Shown piece after piece: positions 1 through 7,896 of a DNA stretch of 64,000 bases. The stretch covers positions 434,001-498,000 of the forward strand of contig NZ_JACVAI010000003.1 of the NCBI RefSeq assembly GCF_014851765.1, in the 5' to 3' direction. This stretch comes from Pseudomonas sp. PDM04 (GTDB lineage: Bacteria > Pseudomonadota > Gammaproteobacteria > Pseudomonadales > Pseudomonadaceae). The notes below the pieces were generated by a model that worked only from the letters and a program-made list of their open reading frames with translations, was not told the DNA's origin and did no database searches. The first letter of the stretch is position 1. The number at the start of each line of letters is the position of its first letter. The position numbers were made by a program, and so were the translations under genes.

Positions 1-886
1 CACCCAGCAGCGAGATGATCAGGCCGACGCTGATCAATACCGCCCCCCAATGCCCGACCACGTGTTCCAGCACGGCCGCCATCGAAGGGTTCTGCAGTTT
101 GGCCAGTTCCGGCTGGGTCATGATGCCCAGCGACAGCACGTTCACCAGCACCAGGAACAGCAGTACGGTGATGAAGCCGATCACGGTGGCTTTACCGACG
201 TCGCTGCGTTTTTCCGCACGGGCCGAGAAAATGCTTGCACCCTCGATGCCGATGAACACCCAGACGGTGACCAGCATCATGTTGCGCACCTGGTTCATCA
301 CACTGCCCAGGTCGGGGTTTTTCACGCCCCAGATGTCAGCGGTGAAGATGTCCAGCTTGAAGGCGAAAAGCGCGATAAGGACAAACAGCAGCAGCGGCAC
401 GACCTTGGCGACGGTGGTCACCAGGTTGATGAACGCCGCTTCCTTGATCCCGCGCAGCACCAGGAAATGCACGGCCCACAACAGCACCGAGGCGCCGATC
501 ACCGCGGCCGGGGTGTTCCCCTCCCCGAACACCGGGAAAAAGTAGCCCAGGGTACTGAACAGCAAAACGAAGTAACCGACGTTGCCCAGCCAGGCACTGA
601 TCCAGTACCCCCAGGCGGACGAGAAACCCATGTAGTCGCCGAATCCGGCCTTGGCGTAGGCATAGACACCGCCGTCCAGATCGGGTTTGCGATTGGCCAG
701 GGTCTGGAACACGAAGGCCAGGGTCAGCATGCCAACCGCAGTGATTGCCCACCCGATCAGCACGGCACCGACATCGGCACTGGCCGCCATGTTCTGCGGC
801 AGGGAAAAGATCCCGCCACCTATCATCGAGCCAACAACCAACGCAACAAGTGCACCAAGTTTCAGTTTTCCGGGAGCTTCAGACAT
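1..886 (-). CDS. arcD: arginine/ornithine antiporter ArcD-like (3' end outside window)
   Basis: APC-superfamily amino-acid permease. The first 295 residues are visible and the stop codon lies left of the window. The N-terminus has the APC glycine-rich motif [16 protein letters not shown] (about residues 17-32), followed by successive hydrophobic helices. It is very close in sequence to the divergent neighbour at 1346-2773, and both match the ArcD type of basic amino-acid exchanger. In pseudomonads ArcD takes up arginine and releases ornithine for the arginine deiminase pathway, which makes ATP under oxygen limitation. The start is the ATG complementary to 884-886. An Anr/FNR-type box lies 62-75 bases upstream at 948-961, which fits anaerobic induction. 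Whether arcABC follow cannot be seen. Confidence 0.85.
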   Translation of the reverse strand, partial: MSEAPGKLKLGALVALVVGSMIGGGIFSLPQNMAASADVGAVLIGWAITAVGMLTLAFVFQTLANRKPDLDGGVYAYAKAGFGDYMGFSSAWGYWISAWLGNVGYFVLLFSTLGYFFPVFGEGNTPAAVIGASVLLWAVHFLVLRGIKEAAFINLVTTVAKVVPLLLFVLIALFAFKLDIFTADIWGVKNPDLGSVMNQVRNMMLVTVWVFIGIEGASIFSARAEKRSDVGKATVIGFITVLLFLVLVNVLSLGIMTQPELAKLQNPSMAAVLEHVVGHWGAVLISVGLIISLLG

Positions 887-1345
887 CGCATGACTCCAGT
901 GCAGGAGAAGAGAGACAACAGAATAAATCTGTTAGCAATTCAATCGTCTGACATAGATCAGTGCATGGGTGCATTCCATTGATAATGAAGCGCTTATGAA
1001 ACCTTCCAGGGCATAAGGGGAATCGCCGGATAAGCCCTGTCCAGAGGCCTTGGTCAAATGAAATGGAAACAACAGCGTTTAACCCGAACTTTTAAGCTAG
1101 TTCTTTTTCCGTTTTGTGCAAATTTTGTCGGGCTTTTTGGATTTTGAAACGCCTTGTAAAAATCAACCGACAAAATCACGCTCTTCGCTAACGCGTATAG
1201 AATCATTGGCTATAAATAAGAGGCGAACTTTGGCGTTGTTCAATAAACGTTATTACCCTGTCCCTATTTAGTTAAATCCCATCATGTGACGGTTTCTCGA
1301 TCATGGTTAATCTCCCGGCTCGATCGGGAAAATGGAGACGCAGGC
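887..1345. other. intergenic region between divergent arcD paralogues
   Basis: This 459-base AT-richer gap carries the promoters of both divergent permease genes. It holds the Anr-like box at 948-961 on the side of the left gene. I see no equally good Anr box near the right gene; CTTGTAAAAATCAA around 1150 has only one good half-site. An AT-rich TATAAAT stretch near 1211 could be a -10 element for the right gene. No coding sequence is supported. Confidence 0.5.
948..961 (-). promoter_or_regulatory. candidate Anr (FNR-type) box
   Basis: CTGACATAGATCAG is an interrupted palindrome fitting the pseudomonad Anr pattern TTGAC/T-N4-ATCAG/A with one or two half-site deviations. It is centred about 68 bases upstream of the left arcD start. 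That would fit an activator site near -41 with a transcription start about 25 bases before the ATG. Anr control of arcD is established in P. aeruginosa; use of this particular site is inferred. Confidence 0.5.
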
Positions 1346-2773
1346 ATGTCGCAACCGACGCAAAAGCTCCGCCTGAGCGCGCTGATCGCGCTGGTGGTGG
1401 GTTCGATGATTGGCGGGGGGATCTTTTCCCTGCCCCAGAACATGGCCGCCCGCGCCGATGCCGGTGCAATCCTGATCGGCTGGGCGATCACCGCCGTGGG
1501 CATGCTGACCCTGGCCTTCGTGTTCCAGACCCTGGCCAACCGCAAGCCCGAACTGGATTCCGGGGTCTACGCCTACGCCAAGGCGGGGTTTGGCGACTAC
1601 ATGGGTTTCTCGTCCGCCTGGGGGTACTGGATCAGTGCCTGGCTGGGCAACGTCGGTTACTTCGTTCTGCTGTTCAGCACCCTGGGCTATTTCTTCCCGG
1701 TGTTTGGCCAGGGCAACACGCCTGTCGCCATCGGCTGCGCGTCGGTGTTGCTGTGGGCCGTGCATTTTCTGGTGATGCGCGGAATCAAGGAGGCGACCTT
1801 CATCAATCAACTGACCACCGTGGCCAAGATCGTCCCGTTGATCATGTTCATCGTCATCGCCGCGGTCGCCTTCAAGGCCGAGGTCTTCACCCGTGATATC
1901 TGGGGGCGCAGCAATCCGAATTTTGGCGGCGTGATGGACCAGGTGCGCAACATGATGCTGGTGACCGTGTTCGTGTTCATCGGCATCGAAGGCGCCAGCG
2001 TGTATTCGGCGCGGGCGGAAAAGCGCACGGATGTCGGGCGGGCGACGGTCATCGGTTTTCTCGGGGTACTGGCGCTGCTGGTGCTGGTGAACGTGCTGTC
2101 GCTGGGCATCATGAGCCAACCGGAACTGGCCAACCTGCAGAACCCTTCGCTGGCGGCGGTACTGGAACACATCGTCGGGCCCTGGGGCGCGTTGCTGATC
2201 AGCGTCGGCCTGGCGATTTCGCTGCTGGGCGCGCTGTTGTCCTGGGCGCTGCTGTGCGCCGAGATTCTGTTCGCCACCGCCAAGGACAAGACCATGCCGG
2301 CGTTCCTGAAAAAGGAAAATGCCAACCATGTGCCGGTCAATGCGCTGTGGCTGACCAACGTGATGATCCAGATTTTCCTGCTGATCACGCTGTTCTCCGC
2401 CGGTACTTACACCAGCCTGATCTACCTCGCATCCTCGATGATCCTGGTGCCGTACCTGTGGTCGGCGGCCTATGCCGTGTTGTTGAGCGGGCGGGGGGAA
2501 ACCTACGAGCATGCGTCGGCGGAACGCACCAAGGACCTGATGATCGGCGGCATTGCCCTGGGGTACGCGGTCTGGCTGTTGTATGCCGGCGGGATGAAGT
2601 ATTTGCTGCTGTCGGCGCTGCTGTACGCGCCGGGGGTGATTCTGTTTGCCAAGGCCAAACACGAGCAGGGCGAACCGCTGTTCACCCACATTGAAAAAGG
2701 CATTTTCACCTGCGTGATCATCGGCGCCGGGTTGGCGGCCTATGGCTTGTACAGCGGCCTGTTGTCGCTTTGA
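1346..2773 (+). CDS. arcD: arginine/ornithine antiporter ArcD paralogue
   Basis: 475-residue APC-family permease with about 12-13 hydrophobic segments and the N-terminal [16 protein letters not shown] motif. It is the divergent paralogue of the gene at 1-886: long stretches such as [20 protein letters not shown] are identical in the two. The ATG at 1346 was chosen because a GGAG lies 8 bases upstream and the protein then begins MSQPTQKLRLSAL, matching the neighbour's N-terminus ([13 protein letters not shown]). An in-frame start at 1286 would add about 20 residues that do not resemble the family. It probably exchanges arginine for ornithine or another basic amino acid; the exact substrate is not proven. 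Confidence 0.85.
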   Translation: MSQPTQKLRLSALIALVVGSMIGGGIFSLPQNMAARADAGAILIGWAITAVGMLTLAFVFQTLANRKPELDSGVYAYAKAGFGDYMGFSSAWGYWISAWLGNVGYFVLLFSTLGYFFPVFGQGNTPVAIGCASVLLWAVHFLVMRGIKEATFINQLTTVAKIVPLIMFIVIAAVAFKAEVFTRDIWGRSNPNFGGVMDQVRNMMLVTVFVFIGIEGASVYSARAEKRTDVGRATVIGFLGVLALLVLVNVLSLGIMSQPELANLQNPSLAAVLEHIVGPWGALLISVGLAISLLGALLSWALLCAEILFATAKDKTMPAFLKKENANHVPVNALWLTNVMIQIFLLITLFSAGTYTSLIYLASSMILVPYLWSAAYAVLLSGRGETYEHASAERTKDLMIGGIALGYAVWLLYAGGMKYLLLSALLYAPGVILFAKAKHEQGEPLFTHIEKGIFTCVIIGAGLAAYGLYSGLLSL

Positions 2774-2782
2774 CGGTCGGTG

Positions 2783-2855
2783 CGCCATCGTGAGCCGGCT
2801 CGCTCCTCCACTTGAACCGGGCCGCCCTTTGTGGGAGCGAGCCGGCTCGCGATGG
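2783..2855. repeat. REP pair (REPIN)
   Basis: Two inverted copies of the Pseudomonas REP core, the first reading CCATCGTGAGCCGGCTCGCT and the second GTGGGAGCGAGCCGGCTCGC, about 25 bases apart between two convergent genes. The half-repeats pair to form a hairpin. Confidence 0.85.
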
Positions 2856-2865
2856 GCCCGTCAAT

Positions 2866-4215
2866 TCACCACCATTGCGCACGATGGGCGCCCAATTCCC
2901 CGGCGGCAATCGCCCATTGCACTGGAGTACCGGTGATTTTCAGTGGCACCTGCAACCGATGCGCCGGGCCCCACGCGGTCTGTTCGACCACCAGGCCCTG
3001 ATCGTTTTCGTCTTCTGGGCGCAACGGTTGGTCGGTGCCTGCGCCATGCTCGATCAACAACCTCGCCATGCGCGCCAGGGAGAGTCGGGCCGACCCGCCC
3101 AGCCCGCTGTTCAAGCGCCGGGTCAACAGGGTGATCGCTGCAGCCGCCATCAGGTAGCCGGTCGCATGATCGAGCGCCTGCACCGGCAGCGGCAGCGGTT
3201 TGTCCGCCTGTTTCCACTGCTGGCCGGCCTCGGCGATGCCACTGCTCATCTGCACCAGGCTGTCGAAGCCGCGACGGTTCTGCCACGGGCCGCTCCAGCC
3301 GTAGGCATTCAGGCAGACGTCGATCAGGCCGGGGGCGAGCGCCTGGCGTTCGGCGACACCGTAACCCAGGTGTAGCAGGGCATCGGCCCGGTAGCCGTGG
3401 AGCAGAATGTCGGCATCCCTCAGCAGGCTTTCGAACAGCTGGCGATCAGACGTGTCGTGCAGGTCCAGGCGCGCGCAACGTTTGCCCAGGGTGACTTCAG
3501 GGACCACGCCCGGTTCGTTCCAGGTCGGCGGGTCGAGGCGCAAGACGTCGGCGCCGAGCCCCGCGAGGAAACGGCTGGCGACAGGGCCGGCGAGCACGCG
3601 GGTCAAGTCCAGCACCTTGAGCCCGGACAACGGTCGCGCCACCGAACCTGGCCAAGGTTGGGTGGGCTGGCGGTTGCCTTCGGTGAATGCGATCAGCGGC
3701 TCGCTGTTCACGGCCTGGCCCTGGGGATGGGCCTGCCATTGCGCCCAACTGCGCATTTCGGCAGCGCAGCCACCGGCGGCGACCACCGCGTGCTCCAGTT
3801 CGGTCTTGTTCCACCCGGCCACCTGTTTCGCCATCGCGGCGCGATCGGCACAGGCACCGAGCACGCTTTCGGCGGCAGCCCGGTGATGGGGGGCGTTGGT
3901 GTGCAGGCGAATCCAGCCGTCCCGGGTCGCGTAGTCGCCGGCAACCGGGTCCCACAGCGGCGGAACGCTCCAGCCGGTGGGGCGGATCGAGGTGGCGAAC
4001 CAGAACGAGGCCAGGCGCCGGTCGACTTCAATATGGGGCAAGCGCCCGTTTTCCTGGTGCAACAGCTCGCTGACGGCTTGACCGGCGGCTGCAATGCTGG
4101 CGCTGGCCAGGTCGGTCACGGTAAACGCCGAGGGCAGGGCGCCCTCGGACGTGAACGGAATCGGGGTGTGGGGCAAGCCGAGCGCGGCTTGAATGGACGT
4201 GAGTAAATCAGTCAT
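2866..4215 (-). CDS. CaiB/BaiF (class III) CoA-transferase-like protein
   Basis: 449 residues. From about residue 196 the sequence follows the class III CoA-transferase pattern: GLKVLDLTRVLAGPVASRFL and GADVLRLDPP, then GFDSLVQMSSGIAE near 316-329. VQALDHATGYL follows, where D349 aligns with the family's catalytic aspartate. Such enzymes move CoA between carboxylic acids through an enzyme-bound anhydride. The first 195 residues do not show these motifs and look like a diverged second lobe, since some family members are tandem fusions. It stands alone, with no acyl-CoA partner gene beside it, so the substrate is unknown. The start MTDLLTSIQ has no strong competitor. Confidence 0.8.
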   Translation of the reverse strand: MTDLLTSIQAALGLPHTPIPFTSEGALPSAFTVTDLASASIAAAGQAVSELLHQENGRLPHIEVDRRLASFWFATSIRPTGWSVPPLWDPVAGDYATRDGWIRLHTNAPHHRAAAESVLGACADRAAMAKQVAGWNKTELEHAVVAAGGCAAEMRSWAQWQAHPQGQAVNSEPLIAFTEGNRQPTQPWPGSVARPLSGLKVLDLTRVLAGPVASRFLAGLGADVLRLDPPTWNEPGVVPEVTLGKRCARLDLHDTSDRQLFESLLRDADILLHGYRADALLHLGYGVAERQALAPGLIDVCLNAYGWSGPWQNRRGFDSLVQMSSGIAEAGQQWKQADKPLPLPVQALDHATGYLMAAAAITLLTRRLNSGLGGSARLSLARMARLLIEHGAGTDQPLRPEDENDQGLVVEQTAWGPAHRLQVPLKITGTPVQWAIAAGELGAHRAQWW

Positions 4216-4299
4216 CGAAGGCCCTCCGGAGCGAGAGCCCGATCATAGATCAAAAAAGCGATGGCGCTGGATGAAACCTGTGGGAGCGGCGGTGGGGCT

Positions 4300-6438
4300 T
4301 CACACCCGGAACTGGTCCATCAGTTTCATCTGGTGGGTGGTCAGCGCGTTGAGCTGGCTGCTGATCTGCGCCGAATCGGTGGCCTGGCCGGTCAGGGTCT
4401 CGGTGACGGTGCGGATCGCCGAGACGTTGCGGTTGACCTCTTCGGCCACGGCGCTCTGTTGTTCGGCGGCGCTGGCGATTTGCAGGTTCATGTCGCTGAT
4501 CACCGTGACCGCGTCGCTGATCTTGCCCAGCGCTTGCACCGCTTGCTGGATCTGCCCGGCGTTGCTGTGGGCCTGGGTCTGGCTCGAGTGCATGGTGGCG
4601 ACCACGCCACGGGTGCCGGTCTGGATGCGTTCGATCACCAGGCGTATTTCCTCCACCGAGTCCTGGGTGCGCTTGGCCAGGTTGCGCACTTCATCGGCCA
4701 CCACTGCAAAGCCGCGACCGCTCTCGCCGGCACGCGCTGCTTCGATGGCCGCGTTGAGGGCCAGCAGATTGGTCTGCTCGGCAATGCTGCGGATGACCTC
4801 CAGCACCGAACCGATCTGCTCGCTGTTGACCGCCAGGGCTTCGACTTCGGTCACGGCCTTGCTGACCTCGTCGGCCAGTTGGTTGATGTCGCGGGTGCTG
4901 CGCTCGATGATCGACAGGCCATCGCGGGCGGACTGGTCGGCACCCTTGGCCGCGTTGGCGGCGTTGGAGGCACTGTTGGCGACGTCGTGGGCGGTGGCGC
5001 TCATTTCGTTGGACGCGGTGGCCACCTGATCGATTTCACGGAACTGCACCTGCATGCCTTCGCTGGTCTGGCGGGCAATCTCCGAAGACTGGTCGGCGGT
5101 GCCCCGGGCGTCGGTGATGCTCTGCTTGATCTGCGCAATGGTCGGCTGCAGTTTGTCTAGGAAGCGGTTGAACCAGCCGACCAGTTCACCCAGCTCATCT
5201 TTCTTGCTGTAGTGCAGGCGCTGGGTCAGGTCACCGTCGCCGCTGGCGATCGCCTTGAGCATCTGCGCCACGCTGTTGATCGGCCGGGTCACACCCGACG
5301 CCGTCAGCCAGATCAACAGCAGGCCGATCAGGCCGGCGACAACCGCCACCGACACCGCCTGGATCGTGCCGCTTTGCTGGGCGTCATCAAGGACCGCCTG
5401 CAATTTCACCGAGTCGGCCAGCAGCACTTGCTTGGGCAAGTCGATGACCACCGCCCAGGCGTTGGCATCGGGAATCGGACTGACCGGGTAGACCGCGCGG
5501 ATCAGGTCGCCCTGCTGGAGGATTTTCGCTGTCCCGGCGCCGAGCAGTTGCAGGATGTCCTTGCCTTCTGCGCCCAGGGCGTCGCTGATGTTTTTACCGA
5601 CCTTGCCCGCGTCGGCCCCGTAGCCGGCGAGAACGCCGCTGCCGGAAACGATCAGCATGTGCCCGGCGTTGTTGAACAGCTCGCGCTGGGAGTCGACCGC
5701 CGCCGCTTGCAGGGCATCGAGGGCGATGTCGATTCCGACGACGCCGATGGCTTTCCCCTCCACCAGCAGCGGCAGGGAAATGGTGGTCATCAGCATTTCC
5801 TTGCCGTTGACAGTGTCGGCATAGGGGTCCAGCAGGCAGACGCGCCGGTTGTCGCGAGGGCAGGTGTACCAGCTGTTGTAGGGCGTGCCGTTGATGTTCT
5901 GCGTGGTCTTGGTCATGTCGTCTTCGACCATGATCGTGTTGATCCCTTCGCCGCCGGCACGGCTCCAGTAGCTGGCGAAACGTCCGATCTCGTTGGACTG
6001 TCGAGCGGCGTCATTGGCGAACTCGCTGTCCTTGCCATCCAGGCCATTGGGTTCGAACGCCAGCCAGATGCCCAGTACCCGGGTGTTGCGCTCGAACGCG
6101 GTTTTCAGGCTCTGGTTCAACTCTTCACGCACGGCACCGGCTTCGAGCGACCGCTTGGCGGCCATGGTGCGCATGTCCCTGATCTGGTCGGCCAGGGCAG
6201 TGACCACCAGCAGGCTTTCGCCGAATGTCTTCTGCAGCCGCACCGCCTGCTCGGCGGCCTTGGCCTGCAGTCGTTCCTGCACGCTGTCGGTGAGCATCTT
6301 GCTGCTGGAAGCGCTGACCAGCTCATCGTTCTGGTTGGTCTGGTAGAAGTTCATGCCGACGATCAGCATGACCACGCCCAGCAGGCAGAGACCGGAGAGC
6401 AGGACGATTTTCAGGCGAATGGACAGGGAGTCGAACAT
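4300..6438 (-). CDS. methyl-accepting chemotaxis protein with dCache-type sensor
   Basis: 712-residue transmembrane chemoreceptor. An N-terminal membrane helix (about 9-29) is followed by a long periplasmic domain of about 310 residues with a dCache/PDC-like look, for example [19 protein letters not shown] and [15 protein letters not shown] second membrane helix (about 360-380), a HAMP linker with [20 protein letters not shown], and a cytoplasmic signalling helix bundle come next. The bundle has the invariant hairpin [20 protein letters not shown]. It signals to CheA/CheW to steer swimming. The ligand cannot be told; related Pseudomonas receptors bind amino acids, polyamines or organic acids. 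It ends DQFRV with no CheR-binding pentapeptide of the NWETF type. Confidence 0.92.
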   Translation of the reverse strand: MFDSLSIRLKIVLLSGLCLLGVVMLIVGMNFYQTNQNDELVSASSSKMLTDSVQERLQAKAAEQAVRLQKTFGESLLVVTALADQIRDMRTMAAKRSLEAGAVREELNQSLKTAFERNTRVLGIWLAFEPNGLDGKDSEFANDAARQSNEIGRFASYWSRAGGEGINTIMVEDDMTKTTQNINGTPYNSWYTCPRDNRRVCLLDPYADTVNGKEMLMTTISLPLLVEGKAIGVVGIDIALDALQAAAVDSQRELFNNAGHMLIVSGSGVLAGYGADAGKVGKNISDALGAEGKDILQLLGAGTAKILQQGDLIRAVYPVSPIPDANAWAVVIDLPKQVLLADSVKLQAVLDDAQQSGTIQAVSVAVVAGLIGLLLIWLTASGVTRPINSVAQMLKAIASGDGDLTQRLHYSKKDELGELVGWFNRFLDKLQPTIAQIKQSITDARGTADQSSEIARQTSEGMQVQFREIDQVATASNEMSATAHDVANSASNAANAAKGADQSARDGLSIIERSTRDINQLADEVSKAVTEVEALAVNSEQIGSVLEVIRSIAEQTNLLALNAAIEAARAGESGRGFAVVADEVRNLAKRTQDSVEEIRLVIERIQTGTRGVVATMHSSQTQAHSNAGQIQQAVQALGKISDAVTVISDMNLQIASAAEQQSAVAEEVNRNVSAIRTVTETLTGQATDSAQISSQLNALTTHQMKLMDQFRV

Positions 6439-6669
6439 GGGACGAACTCAAGTAGGAATGAAGTGATGACGTGAGTCGAAGCCCGACCCGGTTCGCCAAA
6501 TCCATTCAGCGCCATTGACTGCACATCGGCGTGCCGGAGAAGCGCATGAGTCCACTGCCGACGAACGGTCGTAGTTGAACGTTTGCGCGGGGAAATGTGC
6601 CGAAAAGACTGATAAAAACGGGAAAAAGCAGGGTGTATGCGGCGGGGAAAATGACCGGGACGTTCGGGT

Positions 6670-7065
6670 TCAGCAGCCTTGCGGCAGGGACTCCGGTCGG
6701 GTCCAGATCCACAGGTTGCCCAGGCTCATGCCCGCGATGGCGAGGTAGATCGGCCAGCCATGGTCGAGCATGACCAGCATCAACCCGGCGCACAGCAGCA
6801 TGCTCGCGGTGGCGCTGACCTTGGCGCGTCGCGCGATGACCTTGCCATTGCGCCAGTTACGCAGGACCGGCCCGAACAACCGATGGTTTTCCAGCCAGGC
6901 ACTCAGGCGCGGCGAACTGCGCGTGGCGGCCCAGGCGGCCAGCAGGATGAATTCGGTGGTCGGCAGGCCGGGTACGACAATGGCGATCAGTCCGATGGCC
7001 AGGCTGGTGTAGGCGAGTGCCCCGTACAGGAGGCGGGCGAGTTTTGAGGGTGAACGTTGGGGCAT
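6670..7065 (-). CDS. YbaN/DUF454 family inner-membrane protein
   Basis: 131 residues. It has the DUF454 signature GLIAIVVPGLPTTEFILLAAWAA near the N-terminus, then WLENHRLFGPVLRNW, and two further hydrophobic stretches near the C-terminus. The family is small, membrane-embedded and functionally uncharacterised. The ATG at 7065 is chosen because AAGGAA lies 6 bases upstream. A further upstream in-frame start would translate a REP element. The gene follows hemO on the same strand after a REP pair; co-transcription is possible but not shown. Confidence 0.85.
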   Translation of the reverse strand: MPQRSPSKLARLLYGALAYTSLAIGLIAIVVPGLPTTEFILLAAWAATRSSPRLSAWLENHRLFGPVLRNWRNGKVIARRAKVSATASMLLCAGLMLVMLDHGWPIYLAIAGMSLGNLWIWTRPESLPQGC

Positions 7066-7075
7066 GCGGGTTCCT

Positions 7076-7165
7076 TGTGGAAGCGAGCCTGCTCGCGATG
7101 GCGATTTTCCAGTCACTGCGAAGGTGAATGTTAAATCTCCATCGCGAGCAGGCTCGCTCCCACAG
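7076..7165. repeat. REP pair (REPIN)
   Basis: Inverted REP copies GCGAGCCTGCTCGCGATGG and CCATCGCGAGCAGGCTCGCT about 35 bases apart, lying between the DUF454 gene and hemO. Confidence 0.88.
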
Positions 7166-7175
7166 GTGTTTATTC

Positions 7176-7784
7176 TCAGACGGGTTCGGGGGTGGTGGCG
7201 TAAGCCTGTTCCAACAATACGGTGAAACGGTTGAACGCGTCGATGGCGCCCTTGTCCAGTTCGGCTTCTTGGTCGGCGCTGAGTTCCAGCTCATCCAGGG
7301 TCTTGACGAAGGTTTTCCAGCCTTGCGCACGACCCCCGGCCGGTTCGCCGAGGTGGCGGGCGCCGAAGGTTTCGCTCAGGCCAAGGCCCACGGCGCGCTT
7401 GATCAGGAATGCCGCGCCCAGTTTCGAGCCTTCGGAGACGAAGAGCCAGCCCAGTGCCTCGGCTTTGCTCGGGTTGTTCACCGCACCGGCGACCGGTGCC
7501 GGCACTTCGGTGTCGAGGTCCGCCAGGTCGGCCTTGGCCGCCTCGGCCCGGCAGCGCGCGGGCAGGTCGCCGACCAGCGCAACCAGTTCCGGGTCGTTGT
7601 ACAGCGCCACCAGTTCCGACTGGAACAGGTACTGCGCGACCACGAAGCGGGCGAAATTGGCCGAGGTCTCGAAGGGCGCGTGGGCTTTGACCAGGGCGTC
7701 CAGCTTGCTGTGAGGCTCGTGGGTGATCTGGTTCAAGCGTTGCGAACGCAAGGCAGGGCGTTGAGCAGTGTCCTGGGTCGTCAT
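7176..7784 (-). CDS. hemO: heme oxygenase (HemO/PigA type)
   Basis: 202-residue cytoplasmic heme oxygenase that opens heme to biliverdin, CO and iron. It matches P. aeruginosa PigA over its length: RSQRLN and THEPHSKL with the likely proximal ligand H25, FARFVVAQYLFQSELVALY, then EALGWLFVSEGSKLGAAFL, and FGARHLGEPAGGRAQGWK. The ATG at 7784 has AGGA about 8 bases upstream. An in-frame extension upstream reads through the promoter. It lies just after the TonB heme receptor and has its own ECF-type promoter at 7814-7849. It thus completes a heme uptake and degradation unit. Confidence 0.95.
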   Translation of the reverse strand: MTTQDTAQRPALRSQRLNQITHEPHSKLDALVKAHAPFETSANFARFVVAQYLFQSELVALYNDPELVALVGDLPARCRAEAAKADLADLDTEVPAPVAGAVNNPSKAEALGWLFVSEGSKLGAAFLIKRAVGLGLSETFGARHLGEPAGGRAQGWKTFVKTLDELELSADQEAELDKGAIDAFNRFTVLLEQAYATTPEPV

Positions 7785-7813
7785 GAAATATCCTGCAAGA
7801 AGAGGGGGCTTGG

Positions 7814-7849
7814 TAACGAGACGTACAAGAAGACGCCTGACAGTAAAAA
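7814..7849 (-). promoter_or_regulatory. candidate HxuI-type ECF sigma promoter of hemO
   Basis: On the minus strand TTTTTACT, 15 bases, then GTACGTCTCGTTA. Both blocks and the spacing are repeated exactly upstream of the TonB receptor (10565-10600). The CGTCTC block sits about 30 bases before the hemO start, as expected for a -10 region, and iron-starvation ECF sigmas often use a CGTC-type -10. The sequence match is direct; use by the adjacent sigma factor is inferred. Confidence 0.7.
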
Positions 7850-7882
7850 AACTCACTGTGCGGCTCGATGAAAACCGCACAG
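7845..7882 (-). terminator. rho-independent terminator after the TonB receptor gene
   Basis: Stem CTGTGCGG / CCGCACAG (8 pairs, 11-base loop) at 7856-7882, followed on the minus strand by TGAG and a run of seven T. It lies 14 bases past the receptor stop. Its T-run overlaps the -35 block of the hemO promoter. Confidence 0.75.
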
Positions 7883-7896
7883 CGAGGTATTCAGGA

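Noticed and set aside
1150..1164. CTTGTAAAAATCAA as an Anr box for the right-hand arcD
   Set aside because: Only one half-site fits; the left half deviates at most positions.
1307..2788. 493-codon minus-strand frame opposite the second arcD
   Set aside because: It mirrors a high-GC membrane-protein gene and is rich in Gln/Arg/His without domain signatures.
6439..6669. Possible small gene between the chemoreceptor and the DUF454 gene
   Set aside because: The short frames there have no ribosome site and no recognisable sequence; nothing firm is seen in this gap.
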